DNA from: Fibrobacterota bacterium
Lineage (GTDB): Bacteria; Fibrobacterota; Chitinivibrionia; Chitinivibrionales; Chitinispirillaceae
Length of the DNA: 64,000 nucleotides
NCBI GenBank assembly: GCA_023459055.1
Contig: JAEWVR010000013.1
Span: 51,155 to 115,154, forward strand
Direction: 5' to 3'
The position numbers were made by a program, and so were the translations under genes. Position 1 is the first letter of the stretch, and each line of letters starts with the position of its first letter. Below the pieces are notes generated by a model. The model was not told where the DNA came from and ran no database searches. It saw nothing but the letters and a program-made list of their open reading frames with translations. Shown here in pieces: positions 45,019 to 54,271 of this stretch.

Positions 45019-45486
45019 AGTAGTGCTCCTTTTGATGTGAAGTGGTCTGTATATCAAATCCTCTACAGAATTTTCTCCTGCATATCAGCGTTGATAGTTA
45101 CAAATTAGTGCAGATTCATTAATTGATAACTAAAAACGACAATGCGATCAATGTTTGTCCAGGTTGACAAATTATAACACGACAAAAGTTGAGTATCCGC
45201 ATAAATTGCACATATAAAGTAAGCAATTTTCAGACCAGTTATCGGATTTTGTGGTATAGGATTTGTTAATAGGAAAAGTAACAGTGAGTTACGAAATCAA
45301 CTCGATGTCTGACAGAAACCTCTGATTCTGCTCTGTTGCATCCAAACAGTAGCAGCACATAAAGCAGTGTTAAAAATATAGTGTCATGTTAAATACTCCG
45401 ACACTATTATCGTCCCGTAATGGAATGTAGCAGCTGATTTTGAACCTGATGATTTATCCGCAATGGGATACGATTTCTGCTCTTAT
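45019..45486. other. Intergenic, no gene seen
   Basis: This 470-base gap lies between two minus-strand genes. It is A+T-rich with no supported frame. It should contain the promoter of the PRC-barrel gene, but I could not assign one, and I saw no clear -24/-12 sigma54 site. Confidence 0.4.
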
Positions 45487-46590
45487 TTATCGGAATGCAC
45501 TGCAATCTATCTTGTATTTCATAATCTTATAATTGAGCATCCGCAAAGAAATACGAAGCAATAGCGCTGCTTCACTCTGATTTCCGCGTGTCTTACCCAG
45601 AGCTTCGATAATAAGATCTTTCTCAAATAATTCCACACGTTCTTTAAAGAAATTATCAATTACCTGCATTGAATGTACCTGAGGCTTGGTCCGTATTGAT
45701 GACGAAAGGTTGCTATCAGAAATGACACCGTTTTCCGACTTGTAAACAGCAGTTTCTATCGCGTTTTCCAGTTCCCGAACATTACCGGGCCACCGGTAGG
45801 ATGTTAAATACATTACTGCCGCAATTGAAAACCGGTTAGTTTCCTTTTTGTGAATAACCGAATACTTGCGTAGAAAATGTTCTGCAAGAAGAAGAATGTC
45901 CGCACCGCGGGCTCTTAGTGGCGGCAATGCTATAGTACTGAGACGTAAAGCGAAATACAGATCTTCATCGAATTGTCCCCGCTCGACATACTTTTCCAAA
46001 GAAACACTTGATGATGCGATTATGCGCACCCGTTTTGTCTCATTATTGACAAGCGCTTTCAGCAATTTTCTTTGTGCCCGCAAACACAGAGCCTCAATTT
46101 TATCAAGATACAATGTCAGGTAATATGCATTCTCGTGCCCCTTGAGTTTGCCGTTTTTCAATGTATGCCTGACAAGTAATCCAAACAGCTCATTCTCTTT
46201 CTTGAGAGAATTAATTGATGTACAGTGGATATGCAGAAACGGTTTTTCACACAGAATACTATTTGAGTGCAGCGTTCGGGCAAGAAGACTTTTACCGCAT
46301 CCCCGCTCGCCGCGAATCATTACATATCCCAGCGACATCTCCTGACTCTTTACAAAAGCGTATACATCATGCATTGTACTGCTGTTACCGACAATATACT
46401 GAGGACGCCGCTGATTAAGCAGCATCTTTCTCAACTCACGATTCTCATGCTCAAGACGTTTGATTTGAAGCTGTTCACATCCTGTACTGTCAAGATCCCG
46501 CATATAAATGCCAAAATGGGTATTTACCAGATTCTTTGATGATCCACGATTAGTATCATTCCCGTGCGAATTAAACTCAAGTTGATGCAT
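45487..46590 (-). CDS. Degenerate sigma54-activator-like AAA+ regulator
   Basis: The 367-residue protein has a short N-terminal region with a coiled coil, an AAA+ domain (about 65-300) and a Fis-type helix-turn-helix (about 325-362). Walker A is G-E-R-G-C-G-K-S (94-101). Walker B reads L-Y-L-D-K-I, with lysine where activators have the catalytic glutamate, and after E-L-F-G (134-137) the sigma54-contacting G-A-F-T-G-A loop is absent. It probably does not activate sigma54 polymerase and may act as a plain DNA-binding regulator. ATG at 46590 has AGGGT upstream. Confidence 0.85.
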   Translation of the reverse strand: MHQLEFNSHGNDTNRGSSKNLVNTHFGIYMRDLDSTGCEQLQIKRLEHENRELRKMLLNQRRPQYIVGNSSTMHDVYAFVKSQEMSLGYVMIRGERGCGKSLLARTLHSNSILCEKPFLHIHCTSINSLKKENELFGLLVRHTLKNGKLKGHENAYYLTLYLDKIEALCLRAQRKLLKALVNNETKRVRIIASSSVSLEKYVERGQFDEDLYFALRLSTIALPPLRARGADILLLAEHFLRKYSVIHKKETNRFSIAAVMYLTSYRWPGNVRELENAIETAVYKSENGVISDSNLSSSIRTKPQVHSMQVIDNFFKERVELFEKDLIIEALGKTRGNQSEAALLLRISLRMLNYKIMKYKIDCSAFR

Positions 46591-46636
46591 TTTTACCCTG
46601 ATGTAAACGGCTTTTCTAAATATCACCTATAAACAA

Positions 46637-46670
46637 ATGTGACAACCGGATAAAAATCCGGTTGTCACAT
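46637..46670 (-). terminator. Terminator of gdhA-ferredoxin
   Basis: Perfect 15-bp arms (ATGTGACAACCGGAT and ATCCGGTTGTCACAT) flank a four-base loop, 20 bases past the ferredoxin stop. On the minus strand a T-rich TTTGTTTA follows. The perfect symmetry would also permit function in the other direction. Confidence 0.85.
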
Positions 46671-46690
46671 TATAAACTGTTACGTCTTAT

Positions 46691-46876
46691 TTAACGGACA
46701 AGACACTTTCCGCTTATAGCACTTCTGCTGCAAACGTCAATGCACCTGCCGCACTCAATACACGTTTTTGTATCAATAGAAACAAAGTGATCATCCACAG
46801 CGATAGCATTTACTGCACACACCTTGCTACAATCCCCGCATCCACCGCACAAAAGGTTGTTTATTGAATAAGCCAT
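46691..46876 (-). CDS. 2[4Fe-4S] ferredoxin
   Basis: The 61-residue protein has two full cluster motifs (C-G-G-C-G-D-C-S-K-V-C and C-I-E-C-G-R-C-I-D-V-C), though the proline after the last cysteine is missing in both. It carries low-potential electrons in anaerobes. It starts 15 bases after gdhA stops; the second ATG (46876) has GAGGA five bases upstream. Co-transcription with glutamate dehydrogenase is clear from spacing and the shared terminator; a functional link is not established. Confidence 0.92.
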   Translation of the reverse strand: MAYSINNLLCGGCGDCSKVCAVNAIAVDDHFVSIDTKTCIECGRCIDVCSRSAISGKCLVR

Positions 46877-46891
46877 CATTTCCTCACAGAA

Positions 46892-48244
46892 TTAGAGACA
46901 TCCATGTGCGAGCATCGAATCAGCGACCTTAATGAATCCACCGATATTTGCGCCACGGACATAGTTGACAAAATTACCATCCTCTTTACCATGTGTAACG
47001 CATGTCTTGTGGATGTTGATCATGATGTTATGAAGCTTTGCGTCAACTTCTTCGCGTGACCACGGAAGACGCATTGAGTTCTGGCTCATTTCAAGACCTG
47101 ATGTCGCAACGCCACCTGCGTTTGCTGCTTTTCCTGGACCAAAAGCGATCTTTGATTTCAGGAATACTTCAACGGCTTCAGGAGTTGATGGCATATTTGC
47201 ACCTTCAGAAACAGCAATACAGCCGTTCTTGACAAGCGTCTTTGCATCATCAGCGTTAATTTCATTCTGAGTTGCGCAAGGAAGCGCAATATCACATTTA
47301 ACTTCCCAGGGACGTTTACCTGCAACATACTGAACTTTGTATTTGTCAGCATATTCACTGATACGGCCACGCTTATTGTTCTTAAGATCCATTACATAAG
47401 CAAGCTTCTCTTCATCGATACCATTCGGATCATAAATGTAACCGTCAGAATCGGAAAGAGTAACAACTTTTCCACCAAGCTGACGTACTTTCTCTGTAGC
47501 AAACTGAGCAACGTTTCCTGAACCGGAAATTGCTGCTACTTTACCCTTAAGTCCGGCACCTTTTACAGAAAGCATTTCTTCAAGGAAATATGTTGCACCA
47601 TAACCGGTTGCTTCAGGTCTGATAAGACTTCCACCCCATGGGATACCTTTACCGGTGAGAACTCCGGTAAACTCGTTACGGATTCTCTTGTACTGACCAA
47701 ACATATATCCGATTTCACGACCACCAACACCGATATCACCTGCAGGAACATCTGTATCCGGACCAACATGTCTTTGAAGTTCAGTCATAAAACTCTGGCA
47801 AAAACGCATTACTTCGTTGTCTGACTTTCCTTTTGGATCGAAATCTGATCCACCCTTACCACCACCCATTGGCAGTGTTGTAAGACTGTTTTTGAAAACC
47901 TGTTCGAAAGCAAGGAACTTAAGAATTCCGAGGTTTACTGATGGATGGAATCTGAGACCACCTTTGTATGGACCGATTGCACTGTTCATCTGAATTCTGA
48001 AACCACGGTTGACCTGAATCTGACCTTTGTCATCAAGCCACGCTACGCGGAACATAATAACGCGTTCAGGTTCTGCGATTCTCTCAAGAATCTTTGCCTG
48101 CTTGTACTGAGGGTTTTCCTCAATAAAAGGGACAAGACTTTCGACAACTTCCTGTACTGCCTGATGAAACTCTGATTCGCCGGGGTTCTTGGCAACAAGT
48201 TTTGCCATAAAATCATTGACTTGTACTTCAAACATGTTACTCAT
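46892..48244 (-). CDS. gdhA: NADP-type glutamate dehydrogenase (hexameric)
   Basis: The 450-residue enzyme reductively aminates 2-oxoglutarate to glutamate, assimilating ammonia. It has the small hexameric family I signatures: G-G-L-R-F-H-P, the catalytic-lysine loop P-M-G-G-G-K-G-G-S-D-F-D-P-K-G and the nucleotide-binding G-S-G-N-V-A. An S-D-S-D-G-Y end of the second strand fits NADP use but does not prove it. ATG at 48244 has AAGGAT seven bases upstream. Confidence 0.97.
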   Translation of the reverse strand: MSNMFEVQVNDFMAKLVAKNPGESEFHQAVQEVVESLVPFIEENPQYKQAKILERIAEPERVIMFRVAWLDDKGQIQVNRGFRIQMNSAIGPYKGGLRFHPSVNLGILKFLAFEQVFKNSLTTLPMGGGKGGSDFDPKGKSDNEVMRFCQSFMTELQRHVGPDTDVPAGDIGVGGREIGYMFGQYKRIRNEFTGVLTGKGIPWGGSLIRPEATGYGATYFLEEMLSVKGAGLKGKVAAISGSGNVAQFATEKVRQLGGKVVTLSDSDGYIYDPNGIDEEKLAYVMDLKNNKRGRISEYADKYKVQYVAGKRPWEVKCDIALPCATQNEINADDAKTLVKNGCIAVSEGANMPSTPEAVEVFLKSKIAFGPGKAANAGGVATSGLEMSQNSMRLPWSREEVDAKLHNIMINIHKTCVTHGKEDGNFVNYVRGANIGGFIKVADSMLAHGCL

Positions 48245-48452
48245 CTATCGATCCTTTTGCTTGATGATAAATTAAATAGTGTTAGTTATATGCTTTAGTT
48301 TCTATCAGAGCATTACCACTGAAAGAAACCGCCTTTTGCATCATTCACATGATAATCTACTACAGGATTTTTCAAAAAAAGCACATCGCCCCAAAAATTA
48401 CGTGAAACACGGAGCGAATTGCGGGATCTACGGACGGGGGAACCCAATGTAC

Positions 48453-48472
48453 GGGCGAATCATCATTCGCCC
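48453..48472. repeat. GGGCGAAT-family palindromic repeat, copy 3
   Basis: GGGCGAATCATCATTCGCCC is a perfect palindrome except for its four-base centre. It lies 14 bases past the stop codon of the LuxR-type gene and matches the copies at 24378 and 26794. It is preceded by C/G-rich remnants including GGACGGGGGAACCC. Confidence 0.75.
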
Positions 48473-48485
48473 TTTCCAATTTCCC

Positions 48486-49148
48486 CTACAACGATGTAAT
48501 ATTATTCCGGATTGCGAATTTCAGAAGATCGACCGTGGTGCGGATTCCGAGTTTTTGCATGATATGATTTTTGTGTGATTCAACAGTGCGGACACTTATA
48601 AACAGCGTATCAGCAATCTCGACATTCGTATGACCATCACCCCACAGTGACAGTACCTCAAGTTCGCGTTTGCCAAGTTTCTCGGATAGAGCGATCTGAT
48701 CAGCGGAATCAGTACGCATACTCTCGACATAGTTATTAACCAAAAGTTTCGTAATTGATGCGGAAAAGAACTCATGCCCGGCCCGAATGGTAAACACCGC
48801 TTCCTTAAGTTCCTGCACCGATGCATCAGCGGAGAGAAAGCCATTTGCCCCGCATTTGATACTTTTAAAAACAAGATCCTTGCACGCCCTCGGAGCAACC
48901 GCGACAATTCTCATTCCGTAAAATTGTGCCCGAATCTGCTTAATCAGCTCAAACTGGACATCAGAATTTGATACATCTTTCAATGCAACGATAAGAATCT
49001 GATACTGTCCGGTCTTGACAAGATTAACAATAGACTCACCGTCTGTGCAAACCTCACACAGCACAACTTCGTCAATTGACGTTAGTGTAGTATGTATACC
49101 CGATGAAATAATGGTAACACTATCCGTATAAACAGCAACCCCGAACAT
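48486..49148 (-). CDS. LuxR/NarL-type regulator with a pseudo-receiver
   Basis: The 220-residue protein has an N-terminal receiver-like domain (1-125) and a GerE/LuxR helix-turn-helix (about 150-212: E-L-E-V-L-S-L-W ... V-R-T-V-E-S-H). The phosphoacceptor aspartate is alanine (I-L-I-V-A-L, residue 55) and the conserved lysine of the F-L-x-K motif is also alanine, so ordinary phosphorylation is unlikely. Its ATG overlaps the stop of the large sensor gene as TAATG, implying joint translation and function. Confidence 0.9.
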   Translation of the reverse strand: MFGVAVYTDSVTIISSGIHTTLTSIDEVVLCEVCTDGESIVNLVKTGQYQILIVALKDVSNSDVQFELIKQIRAQFYGMRIVAVAPRACKDLVFKSIKCGANGFLSADASVQELKEAVFTIRAGHEFFSASITKLLVNNYVESMRTDSADQIALSEKLGKRELEVLSLWGDGHTNVEIADTLFISVRTVESHKNHIMQKLGIRTTVDLLKFAIRNNITSL

Positions 49149-52100
49149 TACTTGCTTTTTCCCCTTATAACTGAAGCTTTACGCTTTAATCCGTCAATCT
49201 CAATATGTAATGGTGCTGCAAATCGCAGATGATGTACATAATGCAATTTCTCAATAGTAACGGCATCGCTAAAACATTCCCAGCGGATTATGTCGTTTTG
49301 ATGATGCTCGTTGATTGCCATATACCCTGTATTCATTGCAGTCAGATTATGAAAAAAGTGTGATCCCAGTGATGCATCAAGGGGATAGTCAGCAAATCCA
49401 AGTTCAACAATCACCCGTGCATTACAGATCTGCCCCCAGACAATCGGAACCCCAAGACTCTTGTCCCGTGTCCCCCACCTTCCGGGGCCAATCAAAATAT
49501 ACTGCCTGTTTTCCTTCACAAGTTTACGGTTAATATACTCAACTTCCATCGCTATTGCCTCAGTTTTGGTCTTGTCAAACCGTAATGAATCAACAAGGAC
49601 AACATCAGTAATTGTATCAATGACACCGTTACCCAGCGCGTTTTGTGAGTACATCAGCACCAATTCCGGATCAATTGCCTCATTCATCGCATGTGACAGC
49701 TGTTCACCAATAAGCGGCTTCACCTGAAGCATATACAGCGTTGCATCAGCATAATTGTTACATTTATGAGGAAGTTTAACAGCAAACTCAATCTCAACCG
49801 GCGCACCCATTCGCGCCGAAAGCATTTTTAAAAGAACTGCCAGTGATTCTGCTAAGGGAATATAGTTATATTTTAAAATATCGGCAAAATCAACGACCCT
49901 TGAACCCTGCTGGGCAAGGTTAGGAACCATCCGGTCATTCTCTTTGTCATACACCGACGCACAATGAATCAGCGATTTATTCTTTTCAGCAGCATCAATC
50001 CCCAGAAGATCCAAACCGGCTTTTTCCCCCTTTTCATAGAGATTAAGCCCCGTTTTTGCCATAGTAACACCATAAAAGTGCACCTGCGAATTAGTCAGCA
50101 TATCCTTGATTGATCCAAAGTTTATTTCAGGATACGCAGGTGAAAACCGGTGACCACTACGCCCTTCAACCACATACACACCAAGTCCGAACGCAATAAC
50201 CGCAAATCCCTCATCGGATTTCATGTGCGCAACCGGATAGTAATTAAATGATCCTGCAACACCACTGATATGGGGATAATAATAATCTCCAAAATTGGTG
50301 CCTACAAGCTGCTGCACCACAACCGCCATCCGCTCCTCCTGCACTGTTCTACCGGATAAGGCAAAGTAGGCTCTGGCCTCCGGCCGGTAGAGTGATGCAA
50401 ATACGAGCTTTACTGCCTGCTCAATCTGCTCGAGCCGTACCTCAACGTGGTCATCACCGTTGGGGATGATATACGTTTCGAAAGCACCTGCAAACGGTTG
50501 TGTCAGCGAGTCCTCAAAAAGGCTTGACGAACGCACGGCAATTGGCGACTGGTACTGCTCGATAAAGGCACGAAGTCCTTTGCGTACGTTATCACTTAAA
50601 GGTACAGAAAGAAAATTCTTTCGTACAGTGTCGTACTCTTCATCGTAAAGACATACATTTCTACTCTGTATAGTTTTTACAATCCGGTCAAATTCATCAG
50701 TACCGATAATTGATGTCGGTGGAGTACTTATTACCAACCCGGGAATCTGCGATTGAAATGCTTTATCGTGGATCAGTGCGTTGAGAAATGCCACACCTCT
50801 GCCCTTACCACCATACGACCCGCCGCACAATACACTTATAAAAGATTCATCAAAAAAACGTGTATTCTCAAACCGTATTGTCGTGCCGTAATACCTGCGG
50901 ACAAGCAGCGCTTTCAACTGTTCAACAATTGCTGTCTGACAAACATCTTCATCATTACTGTTATCTCTTAATTGACTGACCGCTTTGGCAAGATCCTGCT
51001 CACCCTGAAAAAGCAACCAACGGTCAAACTCACCATTATGTAAAGCATCAATGATCGAATGAGTCTTTTCATTACCGACAAGATGAATCATCTGTGCAAT
51101 GTCATCCGTACACTCTGTACCGTTTCCGTCTTTTTTCGTAAGCGAGACAACAACCCGTTTCAGATGATTCTTGATGAATATTTCGATTTTTTCGAGCAGA
51201 TCCGGTATACTTTTATCAAGAAAGCACAGCCCGATCTCAAGTGCGGTTTTCTCGTTAGACAGATCGCTGCTATGTAACAGAATCGGAATATGGTTACTCT
51301 GTTCCTTGATTACGTCAACAAGTTCTATTCCGGCTTTTCTGTGAAGCGCGCCACTTTTCCCGAATTCGATATCACTGATAACACAGCTTATTCTGTTGTG
51401 ATATTCCCTGACAACATGCACTGCAGCTTCGTAATTGGTAACTGCCAGCAGATGCGGACGATGGTAAATCGTTTCAAGATAATCATAGGGTGACTGATTA
51501 CCGGATACAATATTGCTGTCAGCCCACTCGGCGATTGCCTGAAATGACCTGGTAATAATTTTTGAGAGTATATCAGGAGTGTCTTCAATAATAAGGACTA
51601 CCGGCGCAAAACTATTTGCCACATTGTGAATATCCTCATGAAGACGCGTAAGTACAAGAATCAGGGCAGGGTCCTTGTTCCATACGTAAATCTGCTTATA
51701 CCCGTCTTTGAATGCATCGCTCTTCATGAACGGTTCAAACTGCGACTCCATATTGACAAGAATATACACTGGCAGAATAGGGTATGATCTATCAATCTGA
51801 TTAAGAATATCAATAGACTGATTAATATCAACACCTACCATGATCATTACCATGTCAAACACACGGTACGATAACAGTTCAAGCGCCTGTTGTGCTGTAT
51901 TGACAACGGTTATGCGGGGAACATCCCCCAACGGCCCCCCAAGTGCATTTACAAATGGCAGTTCCTCATTGTTAATCGCAAATGCATCATACGGTGTTGC
52001 AACGAAAAGCACTTCCCTGACAAAATAGTAGGATGATGCTGTTCGGGGGGATGGCTTCCTGAAGAGTTCATCAATGCCCGATCGATCTGCAATGATATGC

Positions 52101-53311
52101 CGCTGATGTTCAGAGGCGATTGAATTTATTGATGACCGCTCGATCAGCAGACGTCCTTTGTAATTATTAAAAAAGTACGCAAGCAGTCGTGCGATATTCC
52201 GTACAAGATCACGCTCCTCCTTAAAAAACGGACCCTCATAGATCTCCGGAAATTCTGCAAGATAATAGATCTCTATCGTACCGATTTTATTATCGATTGT
52301 TACAAGCTGTTCACGTAACACCCACGGCGTCTCGCTAAATTCCCTGCTGACATACACCTTGCCTTCATAGGAGATCCGTACTGCTGTCTGCTCAGGATAC
52401 TGAAACGACTGTGGAAGAATCGAACAGACACTCTGCAGCGTTGACGGAATGCTTTTCCCGTGAGTGACAATCTGTGTGGTCTGGTTTATCGCATTAAGTT
52501 CCTTAAGCCGCTCCCGGTTCTGATTAATAAGTTCACGATACATTCTGCTTCCGGCTGCTGCCGCAAGAAGCTGCGCAAGATTGACAATAAGGTTACGCTC
52601 CTCTTTTAGAAAGGGCCCTTCATCGCGTAAAGGGAATTCTTTTGTATAGCATACCTCAATTGATCCATCAGGACCATCCGGTACAGTAAACGATTGACGC
52701 TGTATCCAGGGTGTCTCTGAAAAATTTTCTGTCGCAACAACGATCTCATCAAAAACGATTCGTGCACCAGTAAAATCAGGAAACTGCCACGACTGTGGAA
52801 GTACATTGCATATGTCAAATAGAAGTTCCGGTACCGGCCGATCCTGCTGAAGAATTGCGCTGATTTTTGCAATACCCCCAAGCTCTTTTTCACGCTCTAT
52901 ATTGTCAATAAGAAGGCGTTCAAATGCTGTCTTTGTGGTTGCCCCGCTCAGAAGATGTGCTATATTATCAAGAAGACAGACCTCCTCATTCTTAAACGGA
53001 AATTCCCCATGCGCCGCAACGTCTTTTGTATAATAAATCTCAAGCCTGCCCTTTGTTTTGTCAACACACTCAAACTCGCGTACAAGTCCCCACGATGTCG
53101 TATGGAAGTCAGGTGTCATTCTTACGGCGCTGCCTAATTGTACACGAACAACTGTTATCTCCGGATGGGTGGTGATCGCTTTGAGCATGTCGCACAAATC
53201 ACTGCACAACTGCTCTGGTGAAAAAGGAGCCTCAAGTTCAGTTGCTATCCTTGAAAGAACATTCAAATACCTTACCGGATCATTCTCATTAGCATCATTG
53301 ACATTGTACAT
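49148..53311 (-). CDS. GAF-like x3 / receiver / PEP-synthase-type ATP-grasp sensor protein
   Basis: The 1387-residue cytoplasmic protein begins with three ~130-residue repeats (about 10-135, 140-270, 275-395), each ending in a variant of E-G-P-F-x-K-E-E-R-x-L. Next come a degenerate receiver (435-560) and an apparently complete one (570-715; E576, D577, D647, K700), then a PPDK_N-like ATP-grasp (about 825-1330) with G-G-K-G-R-G and V-R-S-S-S-L-F-E-D. The phosphohistidine and PEP-binding domains of true PEP synthase are absent. ATG at 53311 with AGGAG upstream is preferred. It is coupled to the LuxR-type gene. Confidence 0.88.
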   Translation of the reverse strand: MYNVNDANENDPVRYLNVLSRIATELEAPFSPEQLCSDLCDMLKAITTHPEITVVRVQLGSAVRMTPDFHTTSWGLVREFECVDKTKGRLEIYYTKDVAAHGEFPFKNEEVCLLDNIAHLLSGATTKTAFERLLIDNIEREKELGGIAKISAILQQDRPVPELLFDICNVLPQSWQFPDFTGARIVFDEIVVATENFSETPWIQRQSFTVPDGPDGSIEVCYTKEFPLRDEGPFLKEERNLIVNLAQLLAAAAGSRMYRELINQNRERLKELNAINQTTQIVTHGKSIPSTLQSVCSILPQSFQYPEQTAVRISYEGKVYVSREFSETPWVLREQLVTIDNKIGTIEIYYLAEFPEIYEGPFFKEERDLVRNIARLLAYFFNNYKGRLLIERSSINSIASEHQRHIIADRSGIDELFRKPSPRTASSYYFVREVLFVATPYDAFAINNEELPFVNALGGPLGDVPRITVVNTAQQALELLSYRVFDMVMIMVGVDINQSIDILNQIDRSYPILPVYILVNMESQFEPFMKSDAFKDGYKQIYVWNKDPALILVLTRLHEDIHNVANSFAPVVLIIEDTPDILSKIITRSFQAIAEWADSNIVSGNQSPYDYLETIYHRPHLLAVTNYEAAVHVVREYHNRISCVISDIEFGKSGALHRKAGIELVDVIKEQSNHIPILLHSSDLSNEKTALEIGLCFLDKSIPDLLEKIEIFIKNHLKRVVVSLTKKDGNGTECTDDIAQMIHLVGNEKTHSIIDALHNGEFDRWLLFQGEQDLAKAVSQLRDNSNDEDVCQTAIVEQLKALLVRRYYGTTIRFENTRFFDESFISVLCGGSYGGKGRGVAFLNALIHDKAFQSQIPGLVISTPPTSIIGTDEFDRIVKTIQSRNVCLYDEEYDTVRKNFLSVPLSDNVRKGLRAFIEQYQSPIAVRSSSLFEDSLTQPFAGAFETYIIPNGDDHVEVRLEQIEQAVKLVFASLYRPEARAYFALSGRTVQEERMAVVVQQLVGTNFGDYYYPHISGVAGSFNYYPVAHMKSDEGFAVIAFGLGVYVVEGRSGHRFSPAYPEINFGSIKDMLTNSQVHFYGVTMAKTGLNLYEKGEKAGLDLLGIDAAEKNKSLIHCASVYDKENDRMVPNLAQQGSRVVDFADILKYNYIPLAESLAVLLKMLSARMGAPVEIEFAVKLPHKCNNYADATLYMLQVKPLIGEQLSHAMNEAIDPELVLMYSQNALGNGVIDTITDVVLVDSLRFDKTKTEAIAMEVEYINRKLVKENRQYILIGPGRWGTRDKSLGVPIVWGQICNARVIVELGFADYPLDASLGSHFFHNLTAMNTGYMAINEHHQNDIIRWECFSDAVTIEKLHYVHHLRFAAPLHIEIDGLKRKASVIRGKSK

Positions 53312-53630
53312 GTAAAAATCTCTCCTGAAAGATACTCCATCTGCATGTAAGTTGAGCTTAACATGATACAAAAACGTATAATTCTATTTGCACCGGAGGT
53401 TTCGTCTGTGCAAACAGGCGTTAAGTGTACATTATATAAATCCTGCGCACTTAAAATGTGAAACCAGATTCAGACGATTGAAGAATTGATACTGTAGGTG
53501 ATTTGCCCAATCCAAGCGAATACCATGTGCCTGTAAAACCAATCTTATATATGAGCGATTTTCCTCTGTATGTGCATCTATATACCGTAACATTTGATTT
53601 TTGATCTTTTTAAATACAATGGAGGAAACC
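53312..53630. other. Divergent intergenic region
   Basis: This 319-base gap separates the minus-strand sensor gene from the plus-strand secreted-protein gene, so it should hold both promoters. No gene is supported, and I could not assign a convincing -10/-35 pair for either side. Confidence 0.4.
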
Positions 53631-54158
53631 ATGAATCGCCATCTCTTACTTGCACTGTTTTCATTAACCACATTACTGCCTGCTGCAACGTATGCTAAAA
53701 TTTCACTGACTGCATATTCAAAAGAAGAGGCGCTTCATGAACGAAACCTTTCAAAACCGCGCATAGTCATTCAAAACACCGGGACACGACCGGTGCATGG
53801 TTTTTCGTTTTTATACTATATCACTACAGAAAAGGGTTCCAGGCCAATAGTTGACAACTACTATGTTCCTAATGCCCGAGTCTCACTTGAAAAATACGGA
53901 CCCGGCCAATATGCTGTACGGTATGATGTTCCGGGAGTTACACTACACCCCGGTGAATCGTATCCTGATGATAACGGCTGCGTTGTAGGCATTCATTATC
54001 CGGGATGGGAACCTTTGAGCAAGCGAAACGACAGGTCGTGTAATTTTTCTGACATACTTGTTTACAATCCTGAAATTTCCGTTTATACAAATGAGCGGGG
54101 CTGCCCGAAGCGTGAGCCGCATGTCAGTTTTGATATTGAGATTGAACACCAGGAATAA
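53631..54158 (+). CDS. Secreted beta-sandwich protein, possibly carbohydrate-binding
   Basis: The 175-residue product has a signal peptide (M-N-R-H-L-L-L-A-L-F-S-L-T-T-L-L-P-A-A-T-Y-A). The mature part has segments R-I-V-I-Q-N-T-G-T-R-P-V, V-T-L-H-P-G-E-S-Y-P-D and V-V-G-I-H-Y-P-G-W that remind me of CBM3-like or scaffold-type beta-sandwich domains in cellulolytic bacteria. No catalytic domain is attached. ATG at 53631 follows GGAGG by six bases. The binding role is an inference. Confidence 0.75.
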   Translation: MNRHLLLALFSLTTLLPAATYAKISLTAYSKEEALHERNLSKPRIVIQNTGTRPVHGFSFLYYITTEKGSRPIVDNYYVPNARVSLEKYGPGQYAVRYDVPGVTLHPGESYPDDNGCVVGIHYPGWEPLSKRNDRSCNFSDILVYNPEISVYTNERGCPKREPHVSFDIEIEHQE

Positions 54159-54271
54159 TCGGGACAAGCCTTGAACTGGCCTGCCTAAAACCTGTAACGA
54201 CTATATTGAATCTTTATCAGCTTTACGTGCTTTAACTATTTTTATATCCATTTGTCTTAACACCTGTATTC

